The notes under the pieces: generated by a model
Told to the model about the DNA's origin: nothing
The model's database searches: none
What the model saw: the letters and a program-made list of their open reading frames with translations, nothing else
Assembly: GCA_002431915.1 (NCBI GenBank)
Contig: DJEP01000037.1
Coordinates: 1-16,507, forward strand
From: Lachnospiraceae bacterium UBA5895
Lineage (GTDB): Bacteria; Bacillota; Clostridia; Lachnospirales; Lachnospiraceae
Length of the DNA stretch: 16,507 nucleotides
Reading direction: 5' to 3'
Position numbers and translations under genes: made by a program
In this document: positions 6,284 to 13,839 of the stretch, piece after piece
Layout: every line of letters starts with the position of its first letter
Position numbering within the stretch: the stretch's first letter is position 1

Positions 6284-8065
6284 ATGAACAAAGCAAGTAT
6301 GACCGAAAAAATAAATTTGCTACATACAGCAATGGGTAAAAAAAAAGCTGATATAATATTAAGAGGTGGGAAAGTCGTAGATGTATATACTCAGCAAATA
6401 TATTCTGCGGATGTAGCTATATGTAATGAAAGAATTGCTTATGTCGGGAATGCAGCACATACAATAGGTCCGGACACCAAGATCGTTGATGTGTCCCATA
6501 AATGGTTGGCACCGGGATTTATAGATGGACATCTGCATATAGGAGGGACACATTTGAGCATGACTGAGTTTGGCAAAGTGTCCCTACTGCACGGAGGAAC
6601 TGCGCTAGCGACGGGTTTTTTTGAAATAGCGATTATTCAGTCCCTGGAAGGCATCAGAAAATTTCTGAATGAATTGAAAGCCACAGGTGTAAAACCATTA
6701 TTTGTAATTCCAATGTCGGCATTCCATCAAAATGAAAAATTTGAGAATACAATGACCTTTACAGAGAAAGAAGCATTAGAAGCACTGGAATGGGAAGAAT
6801 GCTACGGAGTGAATGAAGTTAACCTGTCCCGTATAGCGGAAGAAAATCAACAGGTACTGAAAATAGTGGATCGGGCGCAACAGTTGGGAAAGATACTGGT
6901 AGGACATGCAGCCGGCATACATGGCAAAGAATTGCAAGGAGCAATGGCATTTTGCGGGTATATAAGTGACCATGAGGCTGATTCAGCATACGATGCAGAG
7001 GAAAAGGCTCGGCTTGGGATTACGATTGCCTTAAGAGATGGTTCGGTGGGAGAAAACCTACAAGATATTCTGGAGCAGATAAACGGAGAATATGAGAAGT
7101 TAGGAGACTTTGGCTTTTCTACAGATGAAAGTGATCCGTCGAGAATGGTTTATCAAGGATATCTTGATTTAAAGGTAAAAATTGCGATCAAAAAAGGCAT
7201 AAAACCAGCAACGGCAATCAGAGCGGCATCATTAAATATGGCTCGTTTTTTTAGAATTGATGATGAAATCGGAAGTATTACACCTGGAAAACGCGCAGAC
7301 ATACTGGTGATTGATGATTTGAAAGAGGTTCATATTACAGATGTCTTAACGGATGGAAAATTTGCTGTCAGAAATGGTGAATATTGTAGAGACATAAATG
7401 CCCCACAGTATGATAAAAAAATAATGAATTCCATTTGCCTACAGCAAATTACAGAGGAAACGATTCAGATCAAGGTTGATACGGATAAGTCTGTAAAGGT
7501 GAATGTAATAGGAATGAATGGGAATCCATTGATTACGGATCCGCTTCAATATATGATGAAACCCGAAAATGGATTTATACATCAAGATACAGACAGAGAC
7601 ATTGCAAAAATCGTCACCATGGATAGACACAATATTAGCGGGAAAATAGGAATAGGATTTATTCATGGATTTGGATTCAGGAAGGGAGCAATAGGCTCAT
7701 CGTGTAATCCATGCAGTGAAAATATTAATCTTATTGGAACGAATGATAAAGATATGGTAGTGGCTGCAAACTTTCTCATTCAGAACCAGGGAGGATATGT
7801 AGTGGTATGTGAAGGCAAAATCATTGCGGCGCTACGACTGCCTATTGGCGGCATCTGCTCGGAACTTCCATATGAAGAGGTTGCACGGGGAATGAGAGAA
7901 GTTGAAAGTGCAGCGGCAACACTGGGATGTTGCTTCCAAAGTATTTTTTATAAATTGGCATTTATGGTATATCCTACACAGTTCCCAAGTTATAAGCTGA
8001 GCACACATGGTCTGGTCAATGTCAGCGTTGAAAAAGAAGAACTGATAGACTTGATATGCTATTAG
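6284..8065 (+). CDS. Adenine deaminase-family amidohydrolase with divergent active-site motifs
   Basis: Amidohydrolase of 593 residues, the usual size of adenine deaminase (Ade). The N-terminal part shows the composite barrel start ADIILRGGKVVDVYT and PGFIDGHLHI (His83, His85). Metal-site candidates are retained: Glu178 (GVNEVN), His208 (VGHAAG), His230 (SDHEAD), Asp281 (STDES). The C-terminal Ade domain is recognisable: ISGKIGIGFIHGFGFRKGAI, IGTNDKDM, LPIGGICSELP. Several motifs usual in Ade are altered: HIESS is HIGGT, DPHE is GFFE (111-114), DDRHP is DESDP, and HDSHN is PCSEN (476-480). Real adenine deaminase activity is therefore doubtful; a different amide, amidine or amine substrate is likely. 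A repressible promoter precedes it, and an importer gene follows 208 bases downstream on the same strand. Neighbours point to a cyclitol-like or purine-like compound, but the substrate is unknown. Confidence 0.8.
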   Translation: MNKASMTEKINLLHTAMGKKKADIILRGGKVVDVYTQQIYSADVAICNERIAYVGNAAHTIGPDTKIVDVSHKWLAPGFIDGHLHIGGTHLSMTEFGKVSLLHGGTALATGFFEIAIIQSLEGIRKFLNELKATGVKPLFVIPMSAFHQNEKFENTMTFTEKEALEALEWEECYGVNEVNLSRIAEENQQVLKIVDRAQQLGKILVGHAAGIHGKELQGAMAFCGYISDHEADSAYDAEEKARLGITIALRDGSVGENLQDILEQINGEYEKLGDFGFSTDESDPSRMVYQGYLDLKVKIAIKKGIKPATAIRAASLNMARFFRIDDEIGSITPGKRADILVIDDLKEVHITDVLTDGKFAVRNGEYCRDINAPQYDKKIMNSICLQQITEETIQIKVDTDKSVKVNVIGMNGNPLITDPLQYMMKPENGFIHQDTDRDIAKIVTMDRHNISGKIGIGFIHGFGFRKGAIGSSCNPCSENINLIGTNDKDMVVAANFLIQNQGGYVVVCEGKIIAALRLPIGGICSELPYEEVARGMREVESAAATLGCCFQSIFYKLAFMVYPTQFPSYKLSTHGLVNVSVEKEELIDLICY

Positions 8066-8072
8066 GTAACTA

Positions 8073-8101
8073 TTGAACACCTATACTGAAGAACATATTC
8101 T
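8073..8101 (+). promoter_or_regulatory. Candidate promoter of the transporter genes
   Basis: TTGAAC (8073-8078), 17 bases, TATTCT (8096-8101), just after the amidohydrolase stop. It would give a leader of about 165 bases ahead of the binding-protein gene. Each element has four matches to consensus, so this is only moderately supported; read-through from the upstream gene is equally possible. Confidence 0.35.
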
Positions 8102-8201
8102 GGTAATTCTGATATTACATGAAAGACAGAAGGTAAATCTAGGGATCTTGAGCGCTGGACGAAATGGCCAGAGATAAAACGGCTTTTTCGGAGAATTAGA
8201 A

Positions 8202-8236
8202 TAAAGCTTTGTTGTAGCGCGCATAACAAAGTTTTA
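8202..8236 (+). terminator. Leader hairpin before the binding-protein gene (terminator- or attenuator-like)
   Basis: Arms TAAAGCTTTGTT (8202-8213) and AACAAAGTTTTA (8225-8236) pair over 12 positions with one G-T pair, around the loop GTAGCGCGCAT. A short T run (GTTTT) lies in the right arm. It is 37 bases before the lipoprotein start. It may end or attenuate transcripts coming from the amidohydrolase gene, or protect a processed 5' end. Confidence 0.45.
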
Positions 8237-8273
8237 TCATAGAAACCATTGTCACGAGAGGAGAAAAAACTAT

Positions 8274-9269
8274 ATGATGAAACGAAAAGGAATGCTTTTA
8301 CTGATGAGCTGCATTTGCTGTGTAACGTTGTTTGGCTGTGGAAATATCAATGACGACATATCCGCAACGGACGCAGTGACACCAGGCTTGAGCGCAACGA
8401 ATGACAATCTGCTAAAGGTTGGAATTGCTATGACGACAGTAGCAGATTTTGACTCTTACATGGTGAATGGCTTTGAGGCTTATCAAAAGGAACACGCAGA
8501 TGAATTGGAAATTACTATTGCAGATGCTAACTATGATGCGGCTGTCCAGATGAGCAATGTTGAAAACTTTGTTTCTGATGGAGTTGATGCAATAATTCTT
8601 AAGGCTGTAGACGCGCAAAGCTGTGCTCCCATTTCTGAACTTTGCAAGGAGAATGATATACCATTGATCGTCTTAAACACTCCCATCACTTCGGAATATG
8701 ATTGCTTTGTGGGATCTGATAACAAGGAATGCGGTATTATTCAGGGAACTTATGTGATTGAGGAGCTGCTTGATAAAAAGGGAAAAATTGCAATTTTGTA
8801 TGGAGATCCATCTCATGACGGCTCTCGAGGACGGACTGAAGGAGTTGAGGAGGTTGCGGAAGCCGACAATGTAGAGATCGTGGATGTACAGACAGGAAAC
8901 TGGGCACGGGACAAAGCAATGTCGATTGCGGAAAACTGGATTCAGAGTGGAAAAGAAATTGATGCTATTCTTGCAAATAATGATGAAATGGCGATCGGTG
9001 CAATGATGGCATATGAAGATGCTGGAAAAGATGTGGTTATTGCAGGCGTTGACGGACTTCCGGAAGCATGTACTTTGATAAAAGAAGAGAGAATGGACTG
9101 TAGTGTATTTCAGGATGGTTATGCCCAGGCACAGGCAGCCTTGGAGGTGGCAATGAAAGCAGCACGCGGTGAACAATACGATCAGTATATTGATGTGCCA
9201 TTTCAGCTAGTTACTCAGGAAAATGTGGATGACTTTATTGAGACATATGCTTCATACAATGTAAAATGA
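8274..9269 (+). CDS. Sugar/cyclitol-binding lipoprotein of a CUT2 ABC importer (inositol/rhizopine-type)
   Basis: Extracellular solute-binding component of 331 residues, periplasmic-binding-protein family 4 (RbsB/IbpA type), anchored to the membrane. A lipoprotein signal is clear: MMKRKGMLLLMSCICCVTLF then Cys22 in the lipobox LFGC. The mature part runs from KVGIAMTTVADFDSYM through VSDGVDAIILKAVD, VGSDNKECG, GRTEGVEEV, TGNWARDKAMSIAENW, ILANNDEMAIGAM, IAGVDGLPEA, SVFQDGYAQAQ and VPFQLVTQENV. The W-x-R-x-x-A-M..NW, NNDEMAIGA and VFQD blocks are characteristic, as far as I recall, of inositol and rhizopine (amino-cyclitol) binding proteins rather than ribose-binding RbsB. AGAGGAG (8257-8263) precedes the ATG at 8274. 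The ATPase and permease genes follow. Family is firm; substrate is inference. Confidence 0.9.
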   Translation: MMKRKGMLLLMSCICCVTLFGCGNINDDISATDAVTPGLSATNDNLLKVGIAMTTVADFDSYMVNGFEAYQKEHADELEITIADANYDAAVQMSNVENFVSDGVDAIILKAVDAQSCAPISELCKENDIPLIVLNTPITSEYDCFVGSDNKECGIIQGTYVIEELLDKKGKIAILYGDPSHDGSRGRTEGVEEVAEADNVEIVDVQTGNWARDKAMSIAENWIQSGKEIDAILANNDEMAIGAMMAYEDAGKDVVIAGVDGLPEACTLIKEERMDCSVFQDGYAQAQAALEVAMKAARGEQYDQYIDVPFQLVTQENVDDFIETYASYNVK

Positions 9270-9274
9270 TGATA

Positions 9275-9327
9275 ACTATGCCAGCAAATCCTCATCTTGT
9301 TTGACAGATATGATTTGCTGGCATAGT
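9275..9327 (+). other. Intercistronic hairpin between binding-protein and ATPase genes
   Basis: Perfect 16-base arms ACTATGCCAGCAAATC (9275-9290) and GATTTGCTGGCATAGT (9312-9327) with a 21-base loop. No T tract follows (GCAGGAACAG), so it is unlikely to be a full intrinsic terminator. At this position such stems typically protect the 3' end of binding-protein mRNA after processing, giving more binding protein than ATPase and permease. That role is inference. Confidence 0.7.
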
Positions 9328-9441
9328 GCAGGAACAGATGTGAAATAAACAGCCCCAAAAATGTTTTGACCTTTTAATAATTTAAACTGTTTTTACCGGG
9401 GGTCCAACATGGAGTGAAGCGAAAGGAAAAATATAAAAATT

Positions 9442-10953
9442 ATGAACAACTCTCCTATACTGAAAATGATTAATATTGAGAAAAGCTTTCCTGGGGTAAA
9501 GGCATTGACTAATGCTCAACTTATTGTAAAACGGGGTACAGTACATGCACTAATGGGAGAAAATGGTGCGGGTAAGTCTACATTAATGAAAATACTCATA
9601 GGGATGTATCACAAAGATTCCGGAGAAATTTGGTTTGACGGAAAGCTTATAGAGAATGCTTCAGTAAGTGATATGCTAAAAAAGGGTATATCTATGATAT
9701 TTCAGGAATTGAATCCTATTCCATACATGAGTGTGGCTGAAAACATTTATGTGGGACGCGAACCAAAACAAAAAAACAAAATATTTGTAGATCGCAAAAA
9801 AATATTATCAGATGCGAGGAATCTTTTAAAAAAACTCCAGATAGATGATGTCAGGGCTGATGCAAAGGTTGCCGATTTAAATATAGCACAGATTCAGATG
9901 GTTGAAATTGCGAAAGCAGTTTCTTATAATTCGAAACTGATCATTATGGATGAACCGACATCGTCATTGACACAAGTTGAATGTGAAAATCTGTTTAGAA
10001 TTATTGAAAGCCTAAAAAAACAAGGAATATCTTTTATATATATTTCACATAAAATGGAGGAGATATACCGGGTCTGCGATGAGATTACAGTAATGCGTGA
10101 TGGACAATATATTTTGACAGGCAAAACGAACGAACTATCGCAGGATGAATTGATACACAGTATGGTTGGACGGAGATTATCAACGCTATTTCCGAAACAA
10201 GACAATGCAGTCGGAAATGAAATATTAAGAGTTGAACATTTAACGAGTAAAAACAGATTTACGGATATATCTTTTAACGTTTATAAAGGTGAAATTCTTG
10301 GATTTGCCGGGCTGGTTGGGGCAGGACGGACAGAGGTGATGGAGTCTGTCTTCGGATATAAACCTTCAGATTCCGGAAATATATTTATTAATGAAATACC
10401 CCGATGCATACGAAAACCACAAGATGCTATCAGATATAAAATGGGATTTCTGACTGAGGATAGAAAAAAAACAGGAATTTTTCAGCCGTTAAATTTAACA
10501 GATAACATAATCATGCCAAGTATCGGAAAATATAAAACAGGCCCGTTTATAAGAAAAAAAGAGGTTAAGCGCAAATGCCTGGAACTAATTCGTAAATTTT
10601 CTATAAAAACACCTGGTCTGGAAACGATCATAAATAATTTAAGTGGAGGCAATCAACAAAAGGTACTCTTGGCACGCTGGATGGAAACGAATCCGGATAT
10701 TCTCATTCTGGACGAGCCGACTAGGGGAATTGACGTAGGGGCAAAAGCGGAAATATATAAATTTATGAACCAGATAGCATCTCAGCAAAAAGCTGTGATT
10801 ATGATATCATCAGAATTACCGGAACTTATTGGAATGTGTGATCGTGTGATAGTAATGCATGCAGGAAGAATCATGGGAGTATTGAGCCGAAACGAAATTA
10901 ATCAGGAAGCTATTATGCGATTGGCATCTGGTTTAGAAGTGGCACATAATTAG
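9442..10953 (+). CDS. CUT2-family sugar ABC importer ATPase (RbsA/MglA-like, two ATPase domains)
   Basis: Cytoplasmic ATP-hydrolysing component, 503 residues, typical of the duplicated RbsA/MglA/XylG class. The first domain has Walker A GENGAGKST (39-47), a degenerate signature (VADLNIAQIQMVEIAKA) and Walker B LIIMDEPTSSL. The second domain has a degenerate Walker A (GLVGAGRTEVME) as is normal here, signature LSGGNQQKVLLARWM (about residue 400) and Walker B LILDEPTRGIDVGAKAEIY. The start ATG at 9442 gives the family N-terminus MNNSPILKMINIEKSFPGVKAL. The nearest purine box (AAAGGA, 9422-9427) is 14 bases away, longer than ideal. The permease start lies 15 bases after the TAG stop, so both are in one operon. 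Substrate follows that of the binding protein. Confidence 0.95.
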   Translation: MNNSPILKMINIEKSFPGVKALTNAQLIVKRGTVHALMGENGAGKSTLMKILIGMYHKDSGEIWFDGKLIENASVSDMLKKGISMIFQELNPIPYMSVAENIYVGREPKQKNKIFVDRKKILSDARNLLKKLQIDDVRADAKVADLNIAQIQMVEIAKAVSYNSKLIIMDEPTSSLTQVECENLFRIIESLKKQGISFIYISHKMEEIYRVCDEITVMRDGQYILTGKTNELSQDELIHSMVGRRLSTLFPKQDNAVGNEILRVEHLTSKNRFTDISFNVYKGEILGFAGLVGAGRTEVMESVFGYKPSDSGNIFINEIPRCIRKPQDAIRYKMGFLTEDRKKTGIFQPLNLTDNIIMPSIGKYKTGPFIRKKEVKRKCLELIRKFSIKTPGLETIINNLSGGNQQKVLLARWMETNPDILILDEPTRGIDVGAKAEIYKFMNQIASQQKAVIMISSELPELIGMCDRVIVMHAGRIMGVLSRNEINQEAIMRLASGLEVAHN

Positions 10954-10967
10954 GGAGATAACATATT

Positions 10968-11930
10968 ATGAATAAGACTGAAAGAATGACAACAAAGAAG
11001 AAAATAAATATTTCCAAGTTTAGTAATCTGCTGATTTTAATGACTGTCATTATTATGCTTTCATTTTTGCAACCGGCATTTTTGAGCATTAATAATCTGA
11101 TTAATGTCATTAGACAAATATCTTTCATTGCAATTATTGCTATGGGGGTGCTTCCAGCCTTGATTACCAGAGGAATGGATTTATCATTGGGATCCATTGT
11201 TGGGTTGGTTTCTGTTGTTGTGGCATCTGTTTGCCACCCAGACCAGTTTCCATTAATAATTACTGTTTTAGTGGGTGTTCTGGTTGGAAGTATCATCGGA
11301 TTATGTAATGGTGTTATGATTTCTGTTGCAAATATACCCGCATTCATCACCACATTATCAACTTGTACAATTGTGCGAGGCTTTGCTATGCTCTATAGTG
11401 ATGGAAAGACGATATCTGATTTGAAAGACGAATTCGTCTTCTGGGGATCAGGAAAAATATTTGGTATACCAACGCCTATTTTAGTCCTTTTTGTAGTAAC
11501 ATTGTTTACATATGTGTTATTAAACTATACGCAATTTGGCAGACACATTTATGCCATTGGTGGAAACCCTAATTCTGCTGAGGTGGCCGGTATAAATGTG
11601 AAAAAAGTGCAAATTTTGGTATATATTTATGCAGGTATAATGGCGGCAATTTCTGGAATGGTATTAACGGCACGAGTGAGATCAGGACAACCAGGATTGG
11701 GAAATGGATTTGAATTAGATGCTATTGCAGCGGCTGTTATCGGAGGAACAAGTCTTTCGGGTGGAATCGGAACAGTAGGTGGTACCCTGATAGGCGCGCT
11801 ATTGATAGGAGTTATCAATAACGGACTAGAGTTACTTGGTCTAAATACATATTGGCAAAGTGTAGCCAAAGGTATTATAATTGCACTGGCTGTGTTCGCT
11901 GATCAGCTTCGCAACCGTAAAAGGGTATAG
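10968..11930 (+). CDS. CUT2-family sugar ABC importer permease (RbsC-like)
   Basis: Integral membrane channel subunit of 320 residues with about eight to ten hydrophobic segments. Family motifs: TRGMDLSLGSIVGL near residue 65, YAIGGNPNSAEVAGINVKK (a variant of the usual GGNPEAARLSGI contact loop), ARVRSGQPGLGNGFELDAIA, VIGGTSLSGGIGTVGGT and GALLIGVINNGLELLGL. GGGAG at 10953-10957 overlaps the stop codon of the ATPase gene and is 10 bases before the ATG, so the two are translationally close. Only one permease is present, so a homodimer is expected. The gene contains a perfect TTGGTATACCAA palindrome at 11461-11472 (see findings). Confidence 0.95.
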   Translation: MNKTERMTTKKKINISKFSNLLILMTVIIMLSFLQPAFLSINNLINVIRQISFIAIIAMGVLPALITRGMDLSLGSIVGLVSVVVASVCHPDQFPLIITVLVGVLVGSIIGLCNGVMISVANIPAFITTLSTCTIVRGFAMLYSDGKTISDLKDEFVFWGSGKIFGIPTPILVLFVVTLFTYVLLNYTQFGRHIYAIGGNPNSAEVAGINVKKVQILVYIYAGIMAAISGMVLTARVRSGQPGLGNGFELDAIAAAVIGGTSLSGGIGTVGGTLIGALLIGVINNGLELLGLNTYWQSVAKGIIIALAVFADQLRNRKRV

Positions 11931-11936
11931 AAACAG

Positions 11937-12008
11937 TTAATTGCAATGAGCAAATAACATTCTTGCACGTTATTTCGGAAGGCTGTATTGACAGCAATTA
12001 AATTTTTC
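11937..12008 (+). terminator. Possible terminator region after the permease gene
   Basis: Outer inverted repeat TTAATTGC (11937-11944) with GCAATTAA (11994-12001), then ATTTTT (12002-12007). Inside lies a second stem AAATAAC/GTTATTT. Long and imperfect, so only a weak call. Overlapping it, TTGACA at 11988-11993 has no convincing -10 partner (GACTAT at 17 bases). Confidence 0.35.
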
Positions 12009-12039
12009 CAGACTATCTGCAAAAAAATGCCACAGAAAG

Positions 12040-12066
12040 CTGTTTTTATGGTATCATAAATAACAG
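12040..12066. promoter_or_regulatory. Palindromic site upstream of the gntR-type gene
   Basis: CTGTTTTTATG-GTAT-CATAAATAACAG is an imperfect palindrome (inner TTTATG/CATAAA perfect, outer CTG..CAG) in the 290-base non-coding stretch before the regulator. It lies about 40 bases upstream of the candidate promoter and could be a regulator site, but does not match TTGGTATACCAA. Confidence 0.35.
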
Positions 12067-12104
12067 TATAACGTTTTCCGGGGGCTGTTTTTCTGCCAAC
12101 CTTA

Positions 12105-12133
12105 TTGTACCCAAATCGGTGTGGAACTATATT
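12105..12133 (+). promoter_or_regulatory. Candidate promoter of the GntR/FCD regulator gene
   Basis: TTGTAC (12105-12110), 17 bases, TATATT (12128-12133). Predicted start near 12140 leaves an 80-base leader to the ATG at 12221 and excludes the longer open frame beginning at 12119. Good -10, weak -35. Confidence 0.4.
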
Positions 12134-12220
12134 GTTTTTAGTACAGAAATTCCGTATTTATGCGGTTTGAGGCATTTTGTAAACGTCAACATATTTTATA
12201 GGAAGAAGAGGTACCAGCTT

Positions 12221-12910
12221 ATGGAGTTAGGCTCGCTTGAAATAGTAAATGCTGAAGATCAATCGAAAACAGGTCAGGCAAGAAAAATGATTAAAAGTGC
12301 AATTTTATCGAAAGAGTTGGCACCGGGTGAAGGAGTAACAGAGAGAGGGCTTAGTGTAAAATTTAATATTGGAAGAACTCCTATACGAGATGCACTAAAA
12401 CAGCTTGCATTTGAAGGATGGTTTGTTACATTGCCGAATGGAGGACTGGTTGTAGCTGATTACAATTATGAAGATATTGAGGAGAATTTTGCGGTTCGTG
12501 CGCAACTGGATGCATTTGCCGCTGCAGAATGTGCGAAACATGCCACTCCGGAAATAATATTAAAATTAAATTACTATATAAGTGCAAGTAAAATTGCTAT
12601 TGATCAGGCTAACTGGATGCAGAATGCTGAACTAGAGGCATGCTTTCATAAATGCATCGTTGAATGCTCTGGAAACCATTATTTAGTCAAACTGTATGAA
12701 CTTGTAGCGGGGCATATGCCAAAATCCTATTATCTTCAGATGAAAAATGATGCCTTTATAAGAACTAGCCTGGAAGAACACAAAGCGATTGTAGAAGCTA
12801 TTGCGGCACACGACGAGATACGCGCTGCAGAATGCTGCATTAACCATATGGCACGCTGCATAAAGTCCGTAAAGGAAATTGCCCAGAATGCTGAGAAGGT
12901 GACTACCTGA
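12221..12910 (+). CDS. GntR-family transcriptional regulator, FCD subfamily
   Basis: DNA-binding regulator of 229 residues. The N-terminal winged helix-turn-helix (about 15-80) shows LAPGEGVTERGLSVKFNIG, RTPIRDALKQLAFEGW and a wing LPNGGLVVADY. The C-terminal all-helical FCD ligand-binding domain follows (about 85-225), with likely metal ligands in ACFHKC (His143), EEHKAIVEAI (His187) and INHMARC (His209). The ATG at 12221 is chosen because GAGG (12208-12211) lies 9 bases upstream and the protein then has the family length; an in-frame extension to 12119 has no family character and crosses a candidate promoter. FCD proteins usually repress sugar-acid, carboxylate or amino-acid catabolic genes. 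The palindrome at 6211-6224 is its most likely operator within this window. Confidence 0.9.
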   Translation: MELGSLEIVNAEDQSKTGQARKMIKSAILSKELAPGEGVTERGLSVKFNIGRTPIRDALKQLAFEGWFVTLPNGGLVVADYNYEDIEENFAVRAQLDAFAAAECAKHATPEIILKLNYYISASKIAIDQANWMQNAELEACFHKCIVECSGNHYLVKLYELVAGHMPKSYYLQMKNDAFIRTSLEEHKAIVEAIAAHDEIRAAECCINHMARCIKSVKEIAQNAEKVTT

Positions 12911-12965
12911 TTCTACAGTATGATATTGAAAACAAAATTGCAAGGAAGAAATAAGATTGCTATTC

Positions 12966-12998
12966 AGCTGCCCGGAAATATTCATTTGCCGGGCAGCT
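12966..12998. terminator. Hairpin between convergent regulator genes
   Basis: Perfect 10-base arms AGCTGCCCGG (12966-12975) and CCGGGCAGCT (12989-12998), 13-base loop. It overlaps the last codons of the araC-type gene on the minus strand. No good T tract on either side, so termination is plausible but weak. It also lies at the right edge of the AT-rich block. Confidence 0.45.
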
Positions 12999-13797
12999 CG
13001 CGTCTAATTTGCTTTAATGTATTTTGCCGATATTCTGTCGGCGTCATCCCCACAAATTTCTTAAACTGACGCATAAAGTGCAATTCATTGTCGTATCCGC
13101 AGAAATCCGACAGATTATGTATGCTCATATCACTGCCTGTCAGATAATATTTTGCCAGATCCAGACGGGCATTTATGATGTCCTGCTGGCAGGAACAGTC
13201 AAAAAACTGCTTATACAGATGCTGAAAATACGATAGGCTTAAAGGCACGGAAGCTGCCAGGGCCGGAATGCTCCAGGTATTCGCAGGATTATTATAGATC
13301 TGTGTCCGAAGTCCGGAGAAAACAGGATAATACTTCTGCACAATGGGATCATCAGAGCTTTCTTCCAGTTCCTCCTGCAAAGCGTACAGGAAAATATGCA
13401 GAAAGGCATCAATGGACTGCTCTCTGTGGCGGGAACGGCTGTGGAAAACATCCGACAGCATGCGGACATATTCCGACAACCTATGAAAATTATAAGGTTG
13501 CAAAATCTGACACATGGGTGGCAGTAAGTCGCGGAGTACAGTGCGCTCCTGCTCGTCCGGAAGAAAATGGATCCAGTCATCATTATACCCGATGACATCG
13601 CAGCCGTAGTGAATATAGGTATCCGGCGGAAAGCAAATGAGGGAATTTGGGGCGACCGTGTGCCTTTCTCCGTCCAGATAAATCCAGGATTCCTGCTTGA
13701 TGAGCAGAATAAGGTAGTCTGGGACTCCGCGTTTATGCTCTATGTTACATGGTTTTGGATGGTGGGAATCATGCCCGCAGTTATTGACGTATATCAC
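12982..13797 (-). CDS. AraC-family transcriptional regulator with cupin-like sensor domain
   Basis: Regulator of 271 residues. The N-terminal half (about 1-140) has the cupin-type AraC sensor features: PDYLILLIKQESWIYLDGE, APNSLICFPPDTYIHYG and the DDWIHF segment that follows in sugar-responsive AraC proteins. The C-terminal double helix-turn-helix (about 170-262) shows WSIPALAASVPLSLSYFQHLYKQFF, LAKYYLTGSDMSIHNLSDFCGYDNELHFMRQFKKFVGMTPTEYRQ (read in pieces), matching the AraC consensus. The start is GTG at 13797, supported by CAGGAGAT 9-10 bases upstream; no ATG fits better. A near-consensus promoter lies upstream. Higher GC than the preceding block, so it belongs with the flanking chromosome or an independent acquisition. 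Its target is not visible; carbohydrate genes are likely. Confidence 0.9.
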   Translation of the reverse strand: MIYVNNCGHDSHHPKPCNIEHKRGVPDYLILLIKQESWIYLDGERHTVAPNSLICFPPDTYIHYGCDVIGYNDDWIHFLPDEQERTVLRDLLPPMCQILQPYNFHRLSEYVRMLSDVFHSRSRHREQSIDAFLHIFLYALQEELEESSDDPIVQKYYPVFSGLRTQIYNNPANTWSIPALAASVPLSLSYFQHLYKQFFDCSCQQDIINARLDLAKYYLTGSDMSIHNLSDFCGYDNELHFMRQFKKFVGMTPTEYRQNTLKQIRRELPGK

Positions 13798-13839
13798 GAT
13801 AATATCTCCTGTAAAAAGCAGAATATGTCAGTTATTAGC

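Noticed and set aside
8673..9176. Open frame antisense to the binding-protein gene
   Set aside because: Composition rich in Cys, His and Phe typical of antisense shadow; no start signal.
12119..12220. Longer N-terminus for the GntR/FCD regulator
   Set aside because: No family similarity, crosses a candidate promoter, and a good ribosome binding site fits the ATG at 12221.
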